From Herbidospora mongoliensis (GTDB lineage: Bacteria; Actinomycetota; Actinomycetes; Streptosporangiales; Streptosporangiaceae): a DNA stretch of 64,000 nucleotides. The notes under the pieces were generated by a model. It was not told where the DNA came from and did not search any database. It worked only from the letters and a program-made list of their open reading frames with translations. The position numbers and the translations under genes were made by a program. Shown piece after piece: positions 43,040 to 51,980 of the stretch (positions within the stretch are counted from its first letter, which is position 1; each line of letters opens with the position of its first letter). The stretch spans positions 434,001 through 498,000 of the forward strand of contig NZ_BBXD01000010.1 in assembly GCF_001570545.1 (NCBI RefSeq), given 5' to 3'.

Positions 43040-44473
43040 TTGCGGAAGCTGCAGGTCGACCTGCCGGTGGCCGTCGATCGGGCCGGCTCGGTGCCCCTGG
43101 TGACCCAGGTCGGCGACCAGTTGCGCGCGGCCATGCGCGGGGGCCAGCTCACCGCCGGTTCCCGACTGCCCTCCAGCCGCAGCCTGGCCGACCTGCTCGG
43201 CGTCAGCCGGACCGTGGTCACCGAGGCCTACCAGCAGCTCTACGCCGAGGGCTGGCTCGAAGGGAAACACGGCTCCGGCACCTACGTGGCCGAGGTGTAC
43301 CCCCACGTCCACGCCGAAGGGGGCCACCGCTCGGAGGCGGCCGACGACGTACACACCCCGTTGGAAGGAGAGGACCCCGAGACGGGCCTGATCGATCTGC
43401 GCCCGGGACGGCCGTGGGTGCTCAACTACGACGACGCCGCCTGGCGCCGGGCCTGGCGGGCGGCCGGTGACCTGCCGATGAGCGCCCGGCCCGACCTCTA
43501 CGGCGACCCGCTGCTGCGCGACGCCCTGGCCGCGCACCTGCGCAGGGCCCGCGCGGTCCCGGCCGGGCCTGGCGACGTGCTGATCACGCGCGGCACCGGG
43601 AACGGGCTCGACCTGCTCGCCGCCACCCTGCTGAAGCCGGGCGACAAGGTGGGCGTGGAGGAGCCCGGCTACCGCGCGGCCCGGTGGATCTTCGCCGGGA
43701 GGGGCGCCGAGATCGTGCCCTGCCCGGTCGACGCCGACGGAGTGATCGTCGACGACCTGCCCGGCGACCTGCGGATGATCTACACCACCCCCGCGCACCA
43801 GTTCCCGACCGGCGGCCGGCTGCCGATCCCGCGCAGGGAACGCCTGCTCGCCTGGGCCCGCGCCACCGGCGCCCTGGTCGTCGAAGACGACTACGACGCC
43901 GAGTTCCGCTACGACGTGGCCCCGCTGCCCGCTCTCTACGGCCTCGACCCCGAACACGTCGTGCTGCTCGGCACCCTGTCGAAGTCGCTCAGCCCCGACG
44001 TCGGGGTCGGCTGGCTGGTCGCGAACCCGCCGCTGCTCGACCGCGTCGCGAGGAGGCGCAAGGAACTCGCCGACCGCACCTCGGGCCCGGTCCAGCGCGC
44101 GGTCGCGATCATGCTCGACCGCGGTGACCTGGACCGGCACCTGAGACGCATGCGCCTGGAATACGCCCGCAGACGCGAGGCCGTGGTGGCCGCCCTCGGT
44201 CCGTGGACCAAGGGCGACACGGCCGGGCTGCACGTCTTGGCGGAACTTCCGGAACACGTGGTGCCGGAAATCGTCGCGGGCGCCCGTGAGCGGGGCGTTC
44301 TGGTCGACACGACCATCCGCCACCACCACGGCCCGCCCCGCGTCCACGGCCTGGTCGTCGGGTACGGCTCGGCCGCACTCCACGACGTCCGCCGGGGCTG
44401 CGGAATCGTCAGAACGCTCCTAGACCACGCTCTCCAGGAGCCGGAGCTCCTCCCGGGGGCGGGGCACCTCTAA
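43040..44473 (+). CDS. MocR/PdxR-type regulator (GntR DNA-binding domain fused to aminotransferase)
   Basis: 477 residues from TTG 43040, selected because GAGGGAG lies 6 bases upstream; GTG 42992 would add 16 residues. Winged-helix GntR domain about 10-80 (SRLPSSRSLADLLGVSRTVVTEAYQQL) followed by a fold type I aminotransferase-like domain with PLP features: TRGTGNGLDLLA, VVEDDYDAEFRY and the Schiff-base Lys in LGTLSKSLSPDVGVGW. Such regulators sense PLP or its amino-acid adducts. Probably controls the divergent flavin gene and itself. Its 3' end overlaps the next convergent gene by 54 bases. Confidence 0.92.
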   Translation: MRKLQVDLPVAVDRAGSVPLVTQVGDQLRAAMRGGQLTAGSRLPSSRSLADLLGVSRTVVTEAYQQLYAEGWLEGKHGSGTYVAEVYPHVHAEGGHRSEAADDVHTPLEGEDPETGLIDLRPGRPWVLNYDDAAWRRAWRAAGDLPMSARPDLYGDPLLRDALAAHLRRARAVPAGPGDVLITRGTGNGLDLLAATLLKPGDKVGVEEPGYRAARWIFAGRGAEIVPCPVDADGVIVDDLPGDLRMIYTTPAHQFPTGGRLPIPRRERLLAWARATGALVVEDDYDAEFRYDVAPLPALYGLDPEHVVLLGTLSKSLSPDVGVGWLVANPPLLDRVARRRKELADRTSGPVQRAVAIMLDRGDLDRHLRRMRLEYARRREAVVAALGPWTKGDTAGLHVLAELPEHVVPEIVAGARERGVLVDTTIRHHHGPPRVHGLVVGYGSAALHDVRRGCGIVRTLLDHALQEPELLPGAGHL

Positions 44474-45022
44474 ATGCGGTGCGCCGTCTCCGATGATGCG
44501 GGCGACGTCGATGGCCCCTGGATCCCCCTCGGCGGAACCCGGAACCTGCGAATGCCCGAAATGCCCCCCACGGGCCCAGAGACGGCGGTCGCCGTCGTGC
44601 ACCAGCGAATGGGGTGGAGGTAGGGGCGGACCGGCGGGCCAGCGCCGGGGGACCTCCCACGAATCCAGCCAGGCGAGGATCTCGTCCAGACCGTCGAGCT
44701 TGCTGTCGGTGAACGGTTCGTGCACCGACCCCAGCACTCTGATCTGGACGCACACCCGGCCGTGCCGATTGAGGTCTCCGGTGAGGCCGCAGGCCGCGCG
44801 GGTCGGCGACAACTGCTGGATGATCTGCCCTGTCACCGGATTCCACACCAGGTGGGCGGGGCGGTTGAGCTGAACGAGCCGCTGGGCCACGGATTTGGCC
44901 GAGATCCCTTGTGGGTCCGTAGGCCAAATGAACCAGACCACCCTGGGCGCGCCCCCGATCATGGGGCCGGCGTCCTGGGGAGCGGGAATGCGACTGGCGA
45001 CGGGTAGCCATGCCTGGGCCAC
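44420..45022 (-). CDS. Amidase/PGRP-like protein, probably inactive
   Basis: 200 residues from GTG 45022 (GAGGGG 7 bases upstream). The middle and end resemble actinobacterial amidase-2 (peptidoglycan recognition) domains: HLVWNPVTGQIIQ, RVCVQIRVLG, ILAWLDSWEVPRRWPAGPPLP and GGHFGHSQVPGSAEGDPGAID. The first zinc-binding His, normally in a W-H-T segment, is replaced (VVWFIWPTD), so hydrolysis is doubtful; binding of cell-wall material is possible. No signal peptide. Transcribed in the same direction as the glycosyltransferase/deacetylase operon, 39 bases downstream of it. Confidence 0.6.
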   Translation of the reverse strand: MAQAWLPVASRIPAPQDAGPMIGGAPRVVWFIWPTDPQGISAKSVAQRLVQLNRPAHLVWNPVTGQIIQQLSPTRAACGLTGDLNRHGRVCVQIRVLGSVHEPFTDSKLDGLDEILAWLDSWEVPRRWPAGPPLPPPHSLVHDGDRRLWARGGHFGHSQVPGSAEGDPGAIDVARIIGDGAPHLEVPRPREELRLLESVV

Positions 45023-45061
45023 TGTGCCCCCTCATGTCCTCGGTCGCCCTGTTTTCTCCCC

Positions 45062-45865
45062 TTATGCTCTTCTGGCGAAACGCGCGATCCCGTACCTGCC
45101 CCGGCGCACGACGGCGTAGCCACGGGTCAGCGCGCGCTCCCGGAGATAGACCAGCGGCAGCGCCCGGCCCTCCACGGCGCGGGCGAACCGGCCGGGGCCG
45201 GTGGTCCGGCTCACCGTCAGGCGGGGAACGGCCAGCATGTCGGGGGCGGGCAGCTCGGCCAGATCGTTGGCGACCGCGCACGCGGCCCAGAACCCGGCCC
45301 GGCGCGCCTCGCGGCGGACCCGCGCGCTGGAGTAGCCGTAGGGATAGGCCATCGTCGTCACCGGGAGTCCGAGTCTGTCTTCCAGGACCGCCTTGCCGCG
45401 CCGGAGTTCCTGCCGGAGTTCGGCGTCGGGCAACTGGTCGAGCTGCGGGTGGCTGTGGCTGTGCGCGGCGATCTCGTGGCCCTGCGCCGCCGCCTCACGG
45501 GCCTGCGACCAGGTGACCATGTGGTCGAGCGGGTTCCCCGCGGCCTCGCCGCCCGCGTCGGCCACCCACCCCGTGGTCAGGAAAAGGGTGGCCGGAAACC
45601 CGAAACGATCGAGGATCGGCAGCGCCTCGGTGTGGAAGTCGGCGTAGCCGTCGTCGAAGGTGAGCACCACCGGCTTGTCCGGCAGGGTGACGCCCGTGCC
45701 GTTCACGGCCGCGATCAGGCCCGCGAACGTCATCGGGGTGAAGCCGTTCGCGGCCAGATAGTCGAGCTGCCCGGCGAAGTCGCCCGGCCGCACGGCGAGC
45801 GGCCGGGTCTCCGCGTTGGGCCGGTCGGTGACCGAGTGGTACATCAGGATCGGCACCCGGGTCAT
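45062..45865 (-). CDS. Polysaccharide deacetylase (CE4/NodB domain)
   Basis: 267 residues. NodB motifs are visible: the first Asp pair in VVLTFDDGYADF (motif 1), the metal His pair in EIAAHSHSHPQLDQL (motif 2) and the YPYGYSSARV stretch (motif 3). Metal-dependent N- or O-deacetylation of a glycan is expected. No signal peptide or membrane helix, so it may act on a lipid-linked or cytoplasmic precursor. The ATG overlaps the stop of the upstream glycosyltransferase (ATGA), the third gene of a tight operon. Confidence 0.9.
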   Translation of the reverse strand: MTRVPILMYHSVTDRPNAETRPLAVRPGDFAGQLDYLAANGFTPMTFAGLIAAVNGTGVTLPDKPVVLTFDDGYADFHTEALPILDRFGFPATLFLTTGWVADAGGEAAGNPLDHMVTWSQAREAAAQGHEIAAHSHSHPQLDQLPDAELRQELRRGKAVLEDRLGLPVTTMAYPYGYSSARVRREARRAGFWAACAVANDLAELPAPDMLAVPRLTVSRTTGPGRFARAVEGRALPLVYLRERALTRGYAVVRRGRYGIARFARRA

Positions 45866-46767
45866 CCGCGTGCCTTTCCGACCAGGTATCCCCAGGTCGT
45901 CCAGGCCAGTCCGACCACGATGGCGACCGACCTGCCCGGTCTCAAAGTGATCAGGCCCTGGAGCGCTCCGAGGGGCAGGGTCCTGAAGGTGTACGACCGC
46001 TCGCTCGCCAGCCCGTCGCCGCTGCCCACGCTCTGGGTGACCAGGGCCTTCGACAGACCTTCGGCGAAACAGCGCGACCGGAAGTAGCGGAAGGTCTCCC
46101 GCGCCGCCGGCACCCGGTGGCCGATGCCCGCCGACGGCTCGAACAGCAGCACCGCGCCGGGCATCTTCTGGGTGAGCCGGATGCAGAACTCGGTCTCCTC
46201 GCAGCCCAGCGGACGGCTCTTGCCGCCCTCGACGCTGCGGCCGATGCCGGTGGAGAACCCGCCCACGGCGCCGATCACCTCGCGGCGGAAGATCGCGTTG
46301 CCGCCCATCACGTTGCGGATCGGCGCCCGGGTCTCCGGCATGCCCTTGTAGGTGCAGCCGACCGTCCAGTCGAACTCGACCGGGAACCAGCCCGGCCGTC
46401 CCGTCGCCCAGAGCGGGCGGGTCAGCCCGCCCGCCCCCACCACGCCGGGCTCGGCCATGGCCGACTCGAGGCCCTCGATCCAGCCCGGGTCGGCCACCGC
46501 GTCGTCGTCGAGGAACGCGACGTAGGCGCCGGTGGCCGCCTCGGTGCCGGTGTTCTTGCCACCGGACAGGCCCTTGTCGTGGACGTTCTCCAGCACGATC
46601 GCGTCGGGGTAGGAACGCTTGAGCCGCAGGTGCAGGTCGGGGTTGTGGTCGACGACCAGGATGAGCTCGCGCGCCTGGACCGTCTGGCCGCGCACCGACG
46701 CCACGGCGGCGGCGATGTCGTCCCAGCGATCTTCGGTGTACGCGCAGATCACGACCGAGGTGTTCAT
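45862..46767 (-). CDS. Family 2 glycosyltransferase (1)
   Basis: 301 residues from ATG 46767. GT-A fold: VVICAYTEDRWDDI binds the nucleotide, YVAFLDDDAVADPGW contains the DxD-like metal site and LGCEETEFCIRL the catalytic acidic cluster. A hydrophobic C-terminal stretch (SVAIVVGLAWTTWGYLVG) suggests membrane association. Co-translated with a second GT2 upstream and the deacetylase downstream. Confidence 0.9.
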   Translation of the reverse strand: MNTSVVICAYTEDRWDDIAAAVASVRGQTVQARELILVVDHNPDLHLRLKRSYPDAIVLENVHDKGLSGGKNTGTEAATGAYVAFLDDDAVADPGWIEGLESAMAEPGVVGAGGLTRPLWATGRPGWFPVEFDWTVGCTYKGMPETRAPIRNVMGGNAIFRREVIGAVGGFSTGIGRSVEGGKSRPLGCEETEFCIRLTQKMPGAVLLFEPSAGIGHRVPAARETFRYFRSRCFAEGLSKALVTQSVGSGDGLASERSYTFRTLPLGALQGLITLRPGRSVAIVVGLAWTTWGYLVGKARG

Positions 46768-47567
46768 ATCGCGCCCTGGTCGGCCGTGGCCGGTTGCGCC
46801 AGCGGCCCGGGGACCGGACGGCGCCGCCGCCACTCCCGCACGATCGTGCGCAGCACCCGCAGCCCGTCGCGGACCGCGCGCAGATTCGACTCCCCGTGGA
46901 TGCGGTTGCGCTCGTGGCTGGGCACCTCGTGCACCCGCAGCCCCGCCTTGGCCGCCCGGATGTTCATCAGCGTCTCGACCTCGAAGCCCTCGCAGTCGAG
47001 GTCGAGCGCGGGCAGGTGGCGGGCCCAGAAGGCGTTGTATCCGTAGCAGAGATCGGTGTAGCGGGTGCGGTAGAGCGTGTTGACGATGGTGCGCAGCACG
47101 CTGTTGCCGGCCCGCCGGGTGACCGTGAGGTCGTCGCTGCCGCCGCCGGGGACGTACCGCGACCCCTTGGCGAAGTCGGCCCCGCCGACCAGCGCGCTCA
47201 CGAAGTGGATGATCTCCCGGCCGTCGGTCGAGCCGTCGGCGTCGATCATCACGATGATGTCGCCGGTGCAGGCCGCGAAGCCTGCGGCCAGGGCGTCGCC
47301 CTTGCCGCGCCCGGTCTGGTGGACGATCCGCAGGCCCGGCCGCAGTCGCCGGGCCACCTCGACGGTGTCGTCGGTCGAATGGCCGTCGACCAGCACGACT
47401 TCGTGCACCCACGTCGGCAGGGTCGCGAAGACGTGGGGCAGGTTCTCGGCCTCGTTCATGGCCGGCACGACGACGCTGACGGTCGGCGTGACCGCGAGGT
47501 GAGGGCCGACGGCGGTGTATCGCTCGACGTGCGGAAGCGGCCGCAAGCCGGTGATCTCGGGACTCAT
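46764..47567 (-). CDS. Family 2 glycosyltransferase (2), dolichyl-phosphate-mannose-synthase-like
   Basis: 267 residues. VSVVVPAMNEAENLPHVF (nucleotide site), VLVDGHSTDDT, GKGDALAAGFAACTGDIIVMIDADGSTDG with the DAD metal motif, and the acceptor block RYVPGGGSDDLTVTRR. This pattern is that of polyprenyl-phosphate glycosyltransferases. No C-terminal membrane domain. First gene of the three-gene glycan operon. Confidence 0.9.
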   Translation of the reverse strand: MSPEITGLRPLPHVERYTAVGPHLAVTPTVSVVVPAMNEAENLPHVFATLPTWVHEVVLVDGHSTDDTVEVARRLRPGLRIVHQTGRGKGDALAAGFAACTGDIIVMIDADGSTDGREIIHFVSALVGGADFAKGSRYVPGGGSDDLTVTRRAGNSVLRTIVNTLYRTRYTDLCYGYNAFWARHLPALDLDCEGFEVETLMNIRAAKAGLRVHEVPSHERNRIHGESNLRAVRDGLRVLRTIVREWRRRRPVPGPLAQPATADQGAI

Positions 47568-47689
47568 GGTGACGGAGATGTCCTTCCGGGCGGTCTGTCA
47601 TGAGCGGAGACTGCCAGCGGACCGGCGCGACTGGACGAGATGGCGTTGGAACTCGTCCCGGTCGTGGGGCAGAGGGTGGTGTGGGGTCG

Positions 47690-48055
47690 TCACCCGCTGT
47701 GCTGTGCGGGGGTGACGCGAGTGCGGGGGCGGTGAAGCTGGCGCAGGATCACCAGAAACGCGCTCACAACTGCGACGGTGGCCACGCCGGCACGCGGGGA
47801 CCAGGCGTCGAGGAGGAGCATCGCCTCGGCGAGAAGAACGTTGACAGCCAGACTGGCGGCCAGTCCGACGGTTAGAGCCGATAGAGGGTCACGATCACGC
47901 AACAGTCCGGCGATGGCCGCGCCGGGCGCCACGAGCAGGAACATGGGGGTCAAGATCAGCCTGGCGGGCGTCTGGACGTCGGCCAGCGCGAGCACGGCTC
48001 CCGCTAGACAGAGCGCGCCCGTCACACCGATCAGGATGGTCCGGCTGGTCCCCAT
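47690..48055 (-). CDS. Small polytopic membrane protein
   Basis: 121 residues with about four hydrophobic helices (ILIGVTGALCLAGAVLALADV, LILTPMFLLVAPGAAIAGLL, ALTVGLAASLAVNVLLAEAMLL, VATVAVVSAFLVIL) and a short basic tail (RRPRTRV-like end). It sits 120 bases before the glycan operon in the same direction, and could serve it, but no family is recognised with certainty. Confidence 0.65.
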   Translation of the reverse strand: MGTSRTILIGVTGALCLAGAVLALADVQTPARLILTPMFLLVAPGAAIAGLLRDRDPLSALTVGLAASLAVNVLLAEAMLLLDAWSPRAGVATVAVVSAFLVILRQLHRPRTRVTPAQHSG

Positions 48056-48188
48056 GTCACTCTCCCGGCTGGTGGAGGCACTTCATAGGATCAACCGGGA
48101 ACGAGCACGTCAATGCCGACGCTCTTGCGTGGTTCCCGGTTCACAAAGAACAGGGACTCTATCGGTAACGGATCGGCAACCGCCCGTA

Positions 48189-49853
48189 CTACTGCTGAGG
48201 TTCCCCTGACGTCTGCGTCGCGGGGGTCTCGGTGGGCGCCGGGGTCGGCTCGTCGGGCTTGGTGGGCGAAGGCGAGGGCCGGGGCGGCGGGTTGGTCGGG
48301 TCGGGCCACCCGCCGGGCGGCGGGCCGTAGCCGTCGCCGCGCCAGGAGATCTTGCACGACGGGTTGCCGCCCGGCGAGCTGATCGCGATCGTGGCGCTGC
48401 CGGCCGAGCGCGGGTTGACGATCGAGATCGTCATGCGTCCGCTGGCGCCCTTCTGCAGCACACCGCGCGCCGGGGCGATCGAGACGCCCTCACCGGTGCG
48501 GGCGCTCCAGGCGATGGGAGCGTTCCTGGCGGTGAGGTAGAGCACCCCGCCGGTGGCGTCGCCGACGTCACCAGGGCAGGTCATCGACAGCGCGCCCTTG
48601 GCGATCGTCGGCCGCTTGGTCGGTCTGGCGGGCTTGCGCGTCGGCTTGGGCCTCGCCGAGGGCACGCCCGCCGCCGTCGGCACCGGCCCGGGAACCCGCG
48701 TGGACGACGTCTGCTCGGCCTCCTCCGGTTCAGGCGACGGCGACGGCGGCGGCGTGTCGGGGATGGGCTCCTCGGCCGGCGGTTCGGTGTCCACCTCGTA
48801 CTGCGGGGCCTGGACGACGTCGTCGGTGGGCTGCGGCTGGGGCATGGCCTCGATGTGGGCGGGGGCGCCCGCGCTGACCCCGTTCAGCCAGAACACCCCG
48901 CCCCCGGCGACCAGGACCACGCCGAGAGCGGCCACGACGGGCGTCGCGCGCCGGGACTTCTTCTTCCCCGCCGCCCGCCGTGACACGCCCCCCGCCCGGC
49001 GGCCCCGCTTCACTCGGGGCCGCCTCCCGACCGGCACGGGGAACCCGTTCCGGTCGAAGTGATCGCCTTCCCGGGCGATCAGGATCTTCGTTTCGTCCCG
49101 TTCCGGATTGGCGCAGGTGTCCACGAACCGGCGCCGCAGTGACAGCGGCGGGAACGCGACCGGCACCATCTCCAGCAGCTTCGGGGCCGCGACGTGCCGC
49201 TGCTTCCCCTCGGTGCAGACCTCGCAGCCGCCGATGTGGCGGCTCAGCCGCTGGCGCAGCAGCGTGCTCAGGGGACCGTCCCAGGAGTCGACCATCGCCG
49301 ACAGGTCGGGGCAGTGGGCCCGGCCGGTCCGCGCCAGCACCACCGCGGCGGCCGAGTTCTCCAAGTGGTCCTGTGCCCGCTCCAGCCTCGTGGCCGCCTG
49401 CCGCGAGGTCAGCCCCAGCACGGCGCCCGCCTCGGCCGGGGTCAGGTCGTGGCGCAGCGAGAGCTCCAGCACCTCGCGCTCGGGCCCGCTCAGCTCACCC
49501 AGCGCCTCGTGGACCAGAACGGTCATCTCGGGGTCGGGGCTGTCGGCGAGGTCCATCGATATCGGCGCGGTGGCGGCGGTGCGGGCCGCGCACTGGAAGC
49601 GCACCAGGGCGTAGAGCCAGGCGCGTAACCGCTGCGTCTCGGTCAACCGCCGCACCGAGGCGGTGGCGAGCACGAGGGCGTCGTGCACGGCGCTCGCGGC
49701 CAGGTCGAAGTCGCGCAGCCTGGAGTAGGCGTAGTCGTTCAGCCGATCGGCGTACGCGTCGTACAGGCTCGCTGGTGCGTGCGCGTCGGTGCGCTTCAGC
49801 GCGTCGAGCAGACGATTGTCGTCGGCTCGGCCGACAGTCGGCCATCCGGGCAA
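48189..49853 (-). CDS. ECF sigma factor fused to zinc-finger, membrane helix and extracellular domain
   Basis: 554 residues from TTG 49853, supported by GGGGAGGA 7 bases upstream; the nearby ATG is out of frame. Sigma region 2 about 25-95 and region 4 about 115-165 (LSGPEREVLELSLRHDLTPAEAGAVLGL). A zinc-finger-like HIGGCEVC (about 205-212) as in anti-sigma factors follows, then a basic stretch, one membrane helix (VVAALGVVLVAGGGVFWL, about 305-322), Pro-rich linkers and an outer Ig-like domain with two Cys. The sigma factor is thus tethered to the membrane with its own regulator; release by proteolysis is likely (known for such ECF fusions, inferred here). Confidence 0.9.
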   Translation of the reverse strand: MPGWPTVGRADDNRLLDALKRTDAHAPASLYDAYADRLNDYAYSRLRDFDLAASAVHDALVLATASVRRLTETQRLRAWLYALVRFQCAARTAATAPISMDLADSPDPEMTVLVHEALGELSGPEREVLELSLRHDLTPAEAGAVLGLTSRQAATRLERAQDHLENSAAAVVLARTGRAHCPDLSAMVDSWDGPLSTLLRQRLSRHIGGCEVCTEGKQRHVAAPKLLEMVPVAFPPLSLRRRFVDTCANPERDETKILIAREGDHFDRNGFPVPVGRRPRVKRGRRAGGVSRRAAGKKKSRRATPVVAALGVVLVAGGGVFWLNGVSAGAPAHIEAMPQPQPTDDVVQAPQYEVDTEPPAEEPIPDTPPPSPSPEPEEAEQTSSTRVPGPVPTAAGVPSARPKPTRKPARPTKRPTIAKGALSMTCPGDVGDATGGVLYLTARNAPIAWSARTGEGVSIAPARGVLQKGASGRMTISIVNPRSAGSATIAISSPGGNPSCKISWRGDGYGPPPGGWPDPTNPPPRPSPSPTKPDEPTPAPTETPATQTSGEPQQ

Positions 49854-49928
49854 CGGAATTCCTCCCCGAGAACAGGGGACCTGCGGATCCCCACACGAGA
49901 AGGACGCCGCCTTCCGGCTCCGCGTTTA

Positions 49929-49972
49929 CTGTCTTCCAGGCCATGCTCAAGTGGCATGACCTGGGAAGACAG
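49929..49972 (-). terminator. Terminator downstream of the VWA-domain gene
   Basis: Long inverted repeat: CTGTCTTCC (49929-49937) / GGAAGACAG (49964-49972), with inner AGG/CCT and CATGC/GCATG pairings. Lies between the VWA gene stop and the sigma factor start. Confidence 0.75.
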
Positions 49973-49996
49973 CGACTCCTGTGACTCGGGTGACGA

Positions 49997-51775
49997 TTAC
50001 TGCGCGCTGGGGCAGTTGGGCGCGCACAGACGGCGCGCGATGCCCTGCAGGAAGATGTTCCTGATCTCCAGCACCGTCTCGGGGAAGAACGCGTCGCCGC
50101 CGGTCGCCTTGGCGATGTTCTGCATCTGGAGCCGGTTCTCGTCACCCTGGGTGTTGAACGAGATGACCAGGATCGAGACCGGCTTGGCGGGGTCGTAGGA
50201 CTCCCTGAGCCGCTTGAGTATGCCCGCGTTGGTGATGCCGCCGGTCGGGTCGTCGTTGCCGACGCCGTCGGTGAACAGCAGGATCGTGTTGATCTTGTCG
50301 GCCTCGTACTCCTTGGTGAGCTTCTGGTACGCCGCCCACAGTGAGTCGTTGAGACCGGTGTTGCCCGTCGGGATGGCCTTGATCTGCGTCAGCTGCCCGG
50401 CGATCACCTCACGCCGGGTGACCCCGTTGATCTGCTGGGCGAGCGGCCCGATCGGGACCGTCTCCTTCCAGTCGACCTTCTTGCCGTTGAGGTTGTCGGA
50501 GAAGATCCAGGTGCCGATCTCGGTCTTGTCCGGGAACAGCTTGAGGCCCTCGATGCTCACCTGCGAGATGGCCTGCATGCGGGTGATGCCGGTCGAGTCG
50601 GCGGGCCGCGCCATCGTGCCGGAGACGTCGAGCAGCGACAGCAGCTTGGTGCCCAACCCGACGCGCTTCCACGACTGGGCGAGCTCGGTGACGATCGCCG
50701 CGCCGGGGATCGGCAGGGACGTCGGAGCCTCGGTCTGCATGCCGGCCTCGGCGGTCAGGACGGTGCCCTGACCTTCGAGGGTCCGGAAACCGTGCTGCTG
50801 GACGGTCTTGCGGGACGCGGCGGAGGCCAGTTCGTCGGTGAAGAGCTTGGCGGCCTGGACGTTCTCGGGGTCCTTCGCCGTGGTGATGATCGGGTAGTCG
50901 AGGTCGACGGTGCCCTCGGCCGGATAGAGCGCCACGGCGGCATTCTTGTTCTTGCTGTTGAACGCCCAGATCGACTGCTCGGAGGTCACCCCGATCGGCA
51001 CCCGCTTGGCGGCCTTCGACAGGGTCGCGAACAGGTTGTCGGGCGAGGTCACCTTCGAGTCCCACAGCTGGCGCATCACGCCGACCAGCAGTTCCTCGGA
51101 GCCCTCGTCGCCGCTCTGCTGCAGGATCCCGGCCCCGGCCAGCAGCGCGCCGAGCCCGGCGGCGTTCTTGGCCGGGTCGAGCACGACCACGCGGACCTTG
51201 CTCGCCAGCCCGTCGGGGTTGGCGGCGTTGGCGGCCGACATCAGGCCGGTCCAGCTCGGCTGCAACGATTCGGCCAGCTTCGCGGCGGCGGCCTTCGGCG
51301 CGACCAGCACGATCGGCGAGTGGGCCAGGTTCCCGGTCACCTTGGGTGCGGACTTCTCCGGCATCTGGGACAGCCACAGCGACGAGTCGGGGATCCAGAT
51401 GTCGGGAGCGGAGCTGGCGCCGCCGGTCCCGGCCATCGCGGCGGCCACGCCGTCGGAGTCGGTGCCCTTCACGGCCACCTCGACGCAGCGTCCGTCGACG
51501 GTCTTCTCCGCCTTGACGAACCGCCCGGCGATCTCGGTCACGGCCGGCTCGATGTCCTTGGCGACGGCCACGAACAGGGACACCTTCTCCCCGGAACATC
51601 CGGCCGTGTCCTTGTTCACGACGACATACGCGGCCACGCCCAACAACACCGCGAGAGCCACGGCCCCCGCCAGCGGGACGAGCACCTTGCCCGGTCCGGA
51701 AGACTTCCGCCGGGCCGGCGGCTGCTCGTATGCGGGGTAACCGCCCTCGATCTCGTCAGTGCGGTGACGTCCCAC
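49997..51775 (-). CDS. Membrane protein: solute-binding-like domain fused to von Willebrand A domain
   Basis: 592 residues from GTG 51775 (AGAGG 5 bases upstream; ATG 51817 is an alternative). A membrane helix (VLVPLAGAVALAVLLGVAAYVVV) near residue 40 is followed by an extracellular solute-binding-like region (about 60-360: ISVFVA-type start in VSLFVAVAKDIEPAV, APDIWIPDSSLW, LAHSPIVLVAPKAAA) and a VWA domain (about 400-590) with the metal site DVSGT (DxSxT in place of DxSxS), and LLFTDGVGND. The pairing is seen in actinobacterial surface proteins; role unknown. Confidence 0.82.
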   Translation of the reverse strand: MGRHRTDEIEGGYPAYEQPPARRKSSGPGKVLVPLAGAVALAVLLGVAAYVVVNKDTAGCSGEKVSLFVAVAKDIEPAVTEIAGRFVKAEKTVDGRCVEVAVKGTDSDGVAAAMAGTGGASSAPDIWIPDSSLWLSQMPEKSAPKVTGNLAHSPIVLVAPKAAAAKLAESLQPSWTGLMSAANAANPDGLASKVRVVVLDPAKNAAGLGALLAGAGILQQSGDEGSEELLVGVMRQLWDSKVTSPDNLFATLSKAAKRVPIGVTSEQSIWAFNSKNKNAAVALYPAEGTVDLDYPIITTAKDPENVQAAKLFTDELASAASRKTVQQHGFRTLEGQGTVLTAEAGMQTEAPTSLPIPGAAIVTELAQSWKRVGLGTKLLSLLDVSGTMARPADSTGITRMQAISQVSIEGLKLFPDKTEIGTWIFSDNLNGKKVDWKETVPIGPLAQQINGVTRREVIAGQLTQIKAIPTGNTGLNDSLWAAYQKLTKEYEADKINTILLFTDGVGNDDPTGGITNAGILKRLRESYDPAKPVSILVISFNTQGDENRLQMQNIAKATGGDAFFPETVLEIRNIFLQGIARRLCAPNCPSAQ

Positions 51776-51905
51776 GATGGCCTCTTCGTCAGTCGTTCGG
51801 TCTCCCCGTCCAGGCATAAAGGGAGATTCTCCGTAATGCTTACGGAACCATAGTGGCAACCATTAGACCGGCAAAACGTACCTTTTACTGCGATGATGGG
51901 CATCG

Positions 51906-51942
51906 CGATACATCTTGACAGCGTCATCTCGCGATGTATCGT
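51906..51942. promoter_or_regulatory. Promoter with flanking 9-bp inverted repeat (PadR-like operator)
   Basis: CGATACATC (51906-51914) and GATGTATCG (51933-51941) are perfect inverted copies. Between and within them lie TTGACA (51915-51920) and TATCGT (51937-51942) with a 16-base spacer, a near-consensus sigma-70-type promoter directed to the right, 39 bases before ATG 51981. The repeat resembles PadR-family operators of actinobacteria (inference); the regulator is not in the window. Confidence 0.65.
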
Positions 51943-51980
51943 GTTCTTCACATCAGGCGAATCTGCACCCGGGGGCTCGG

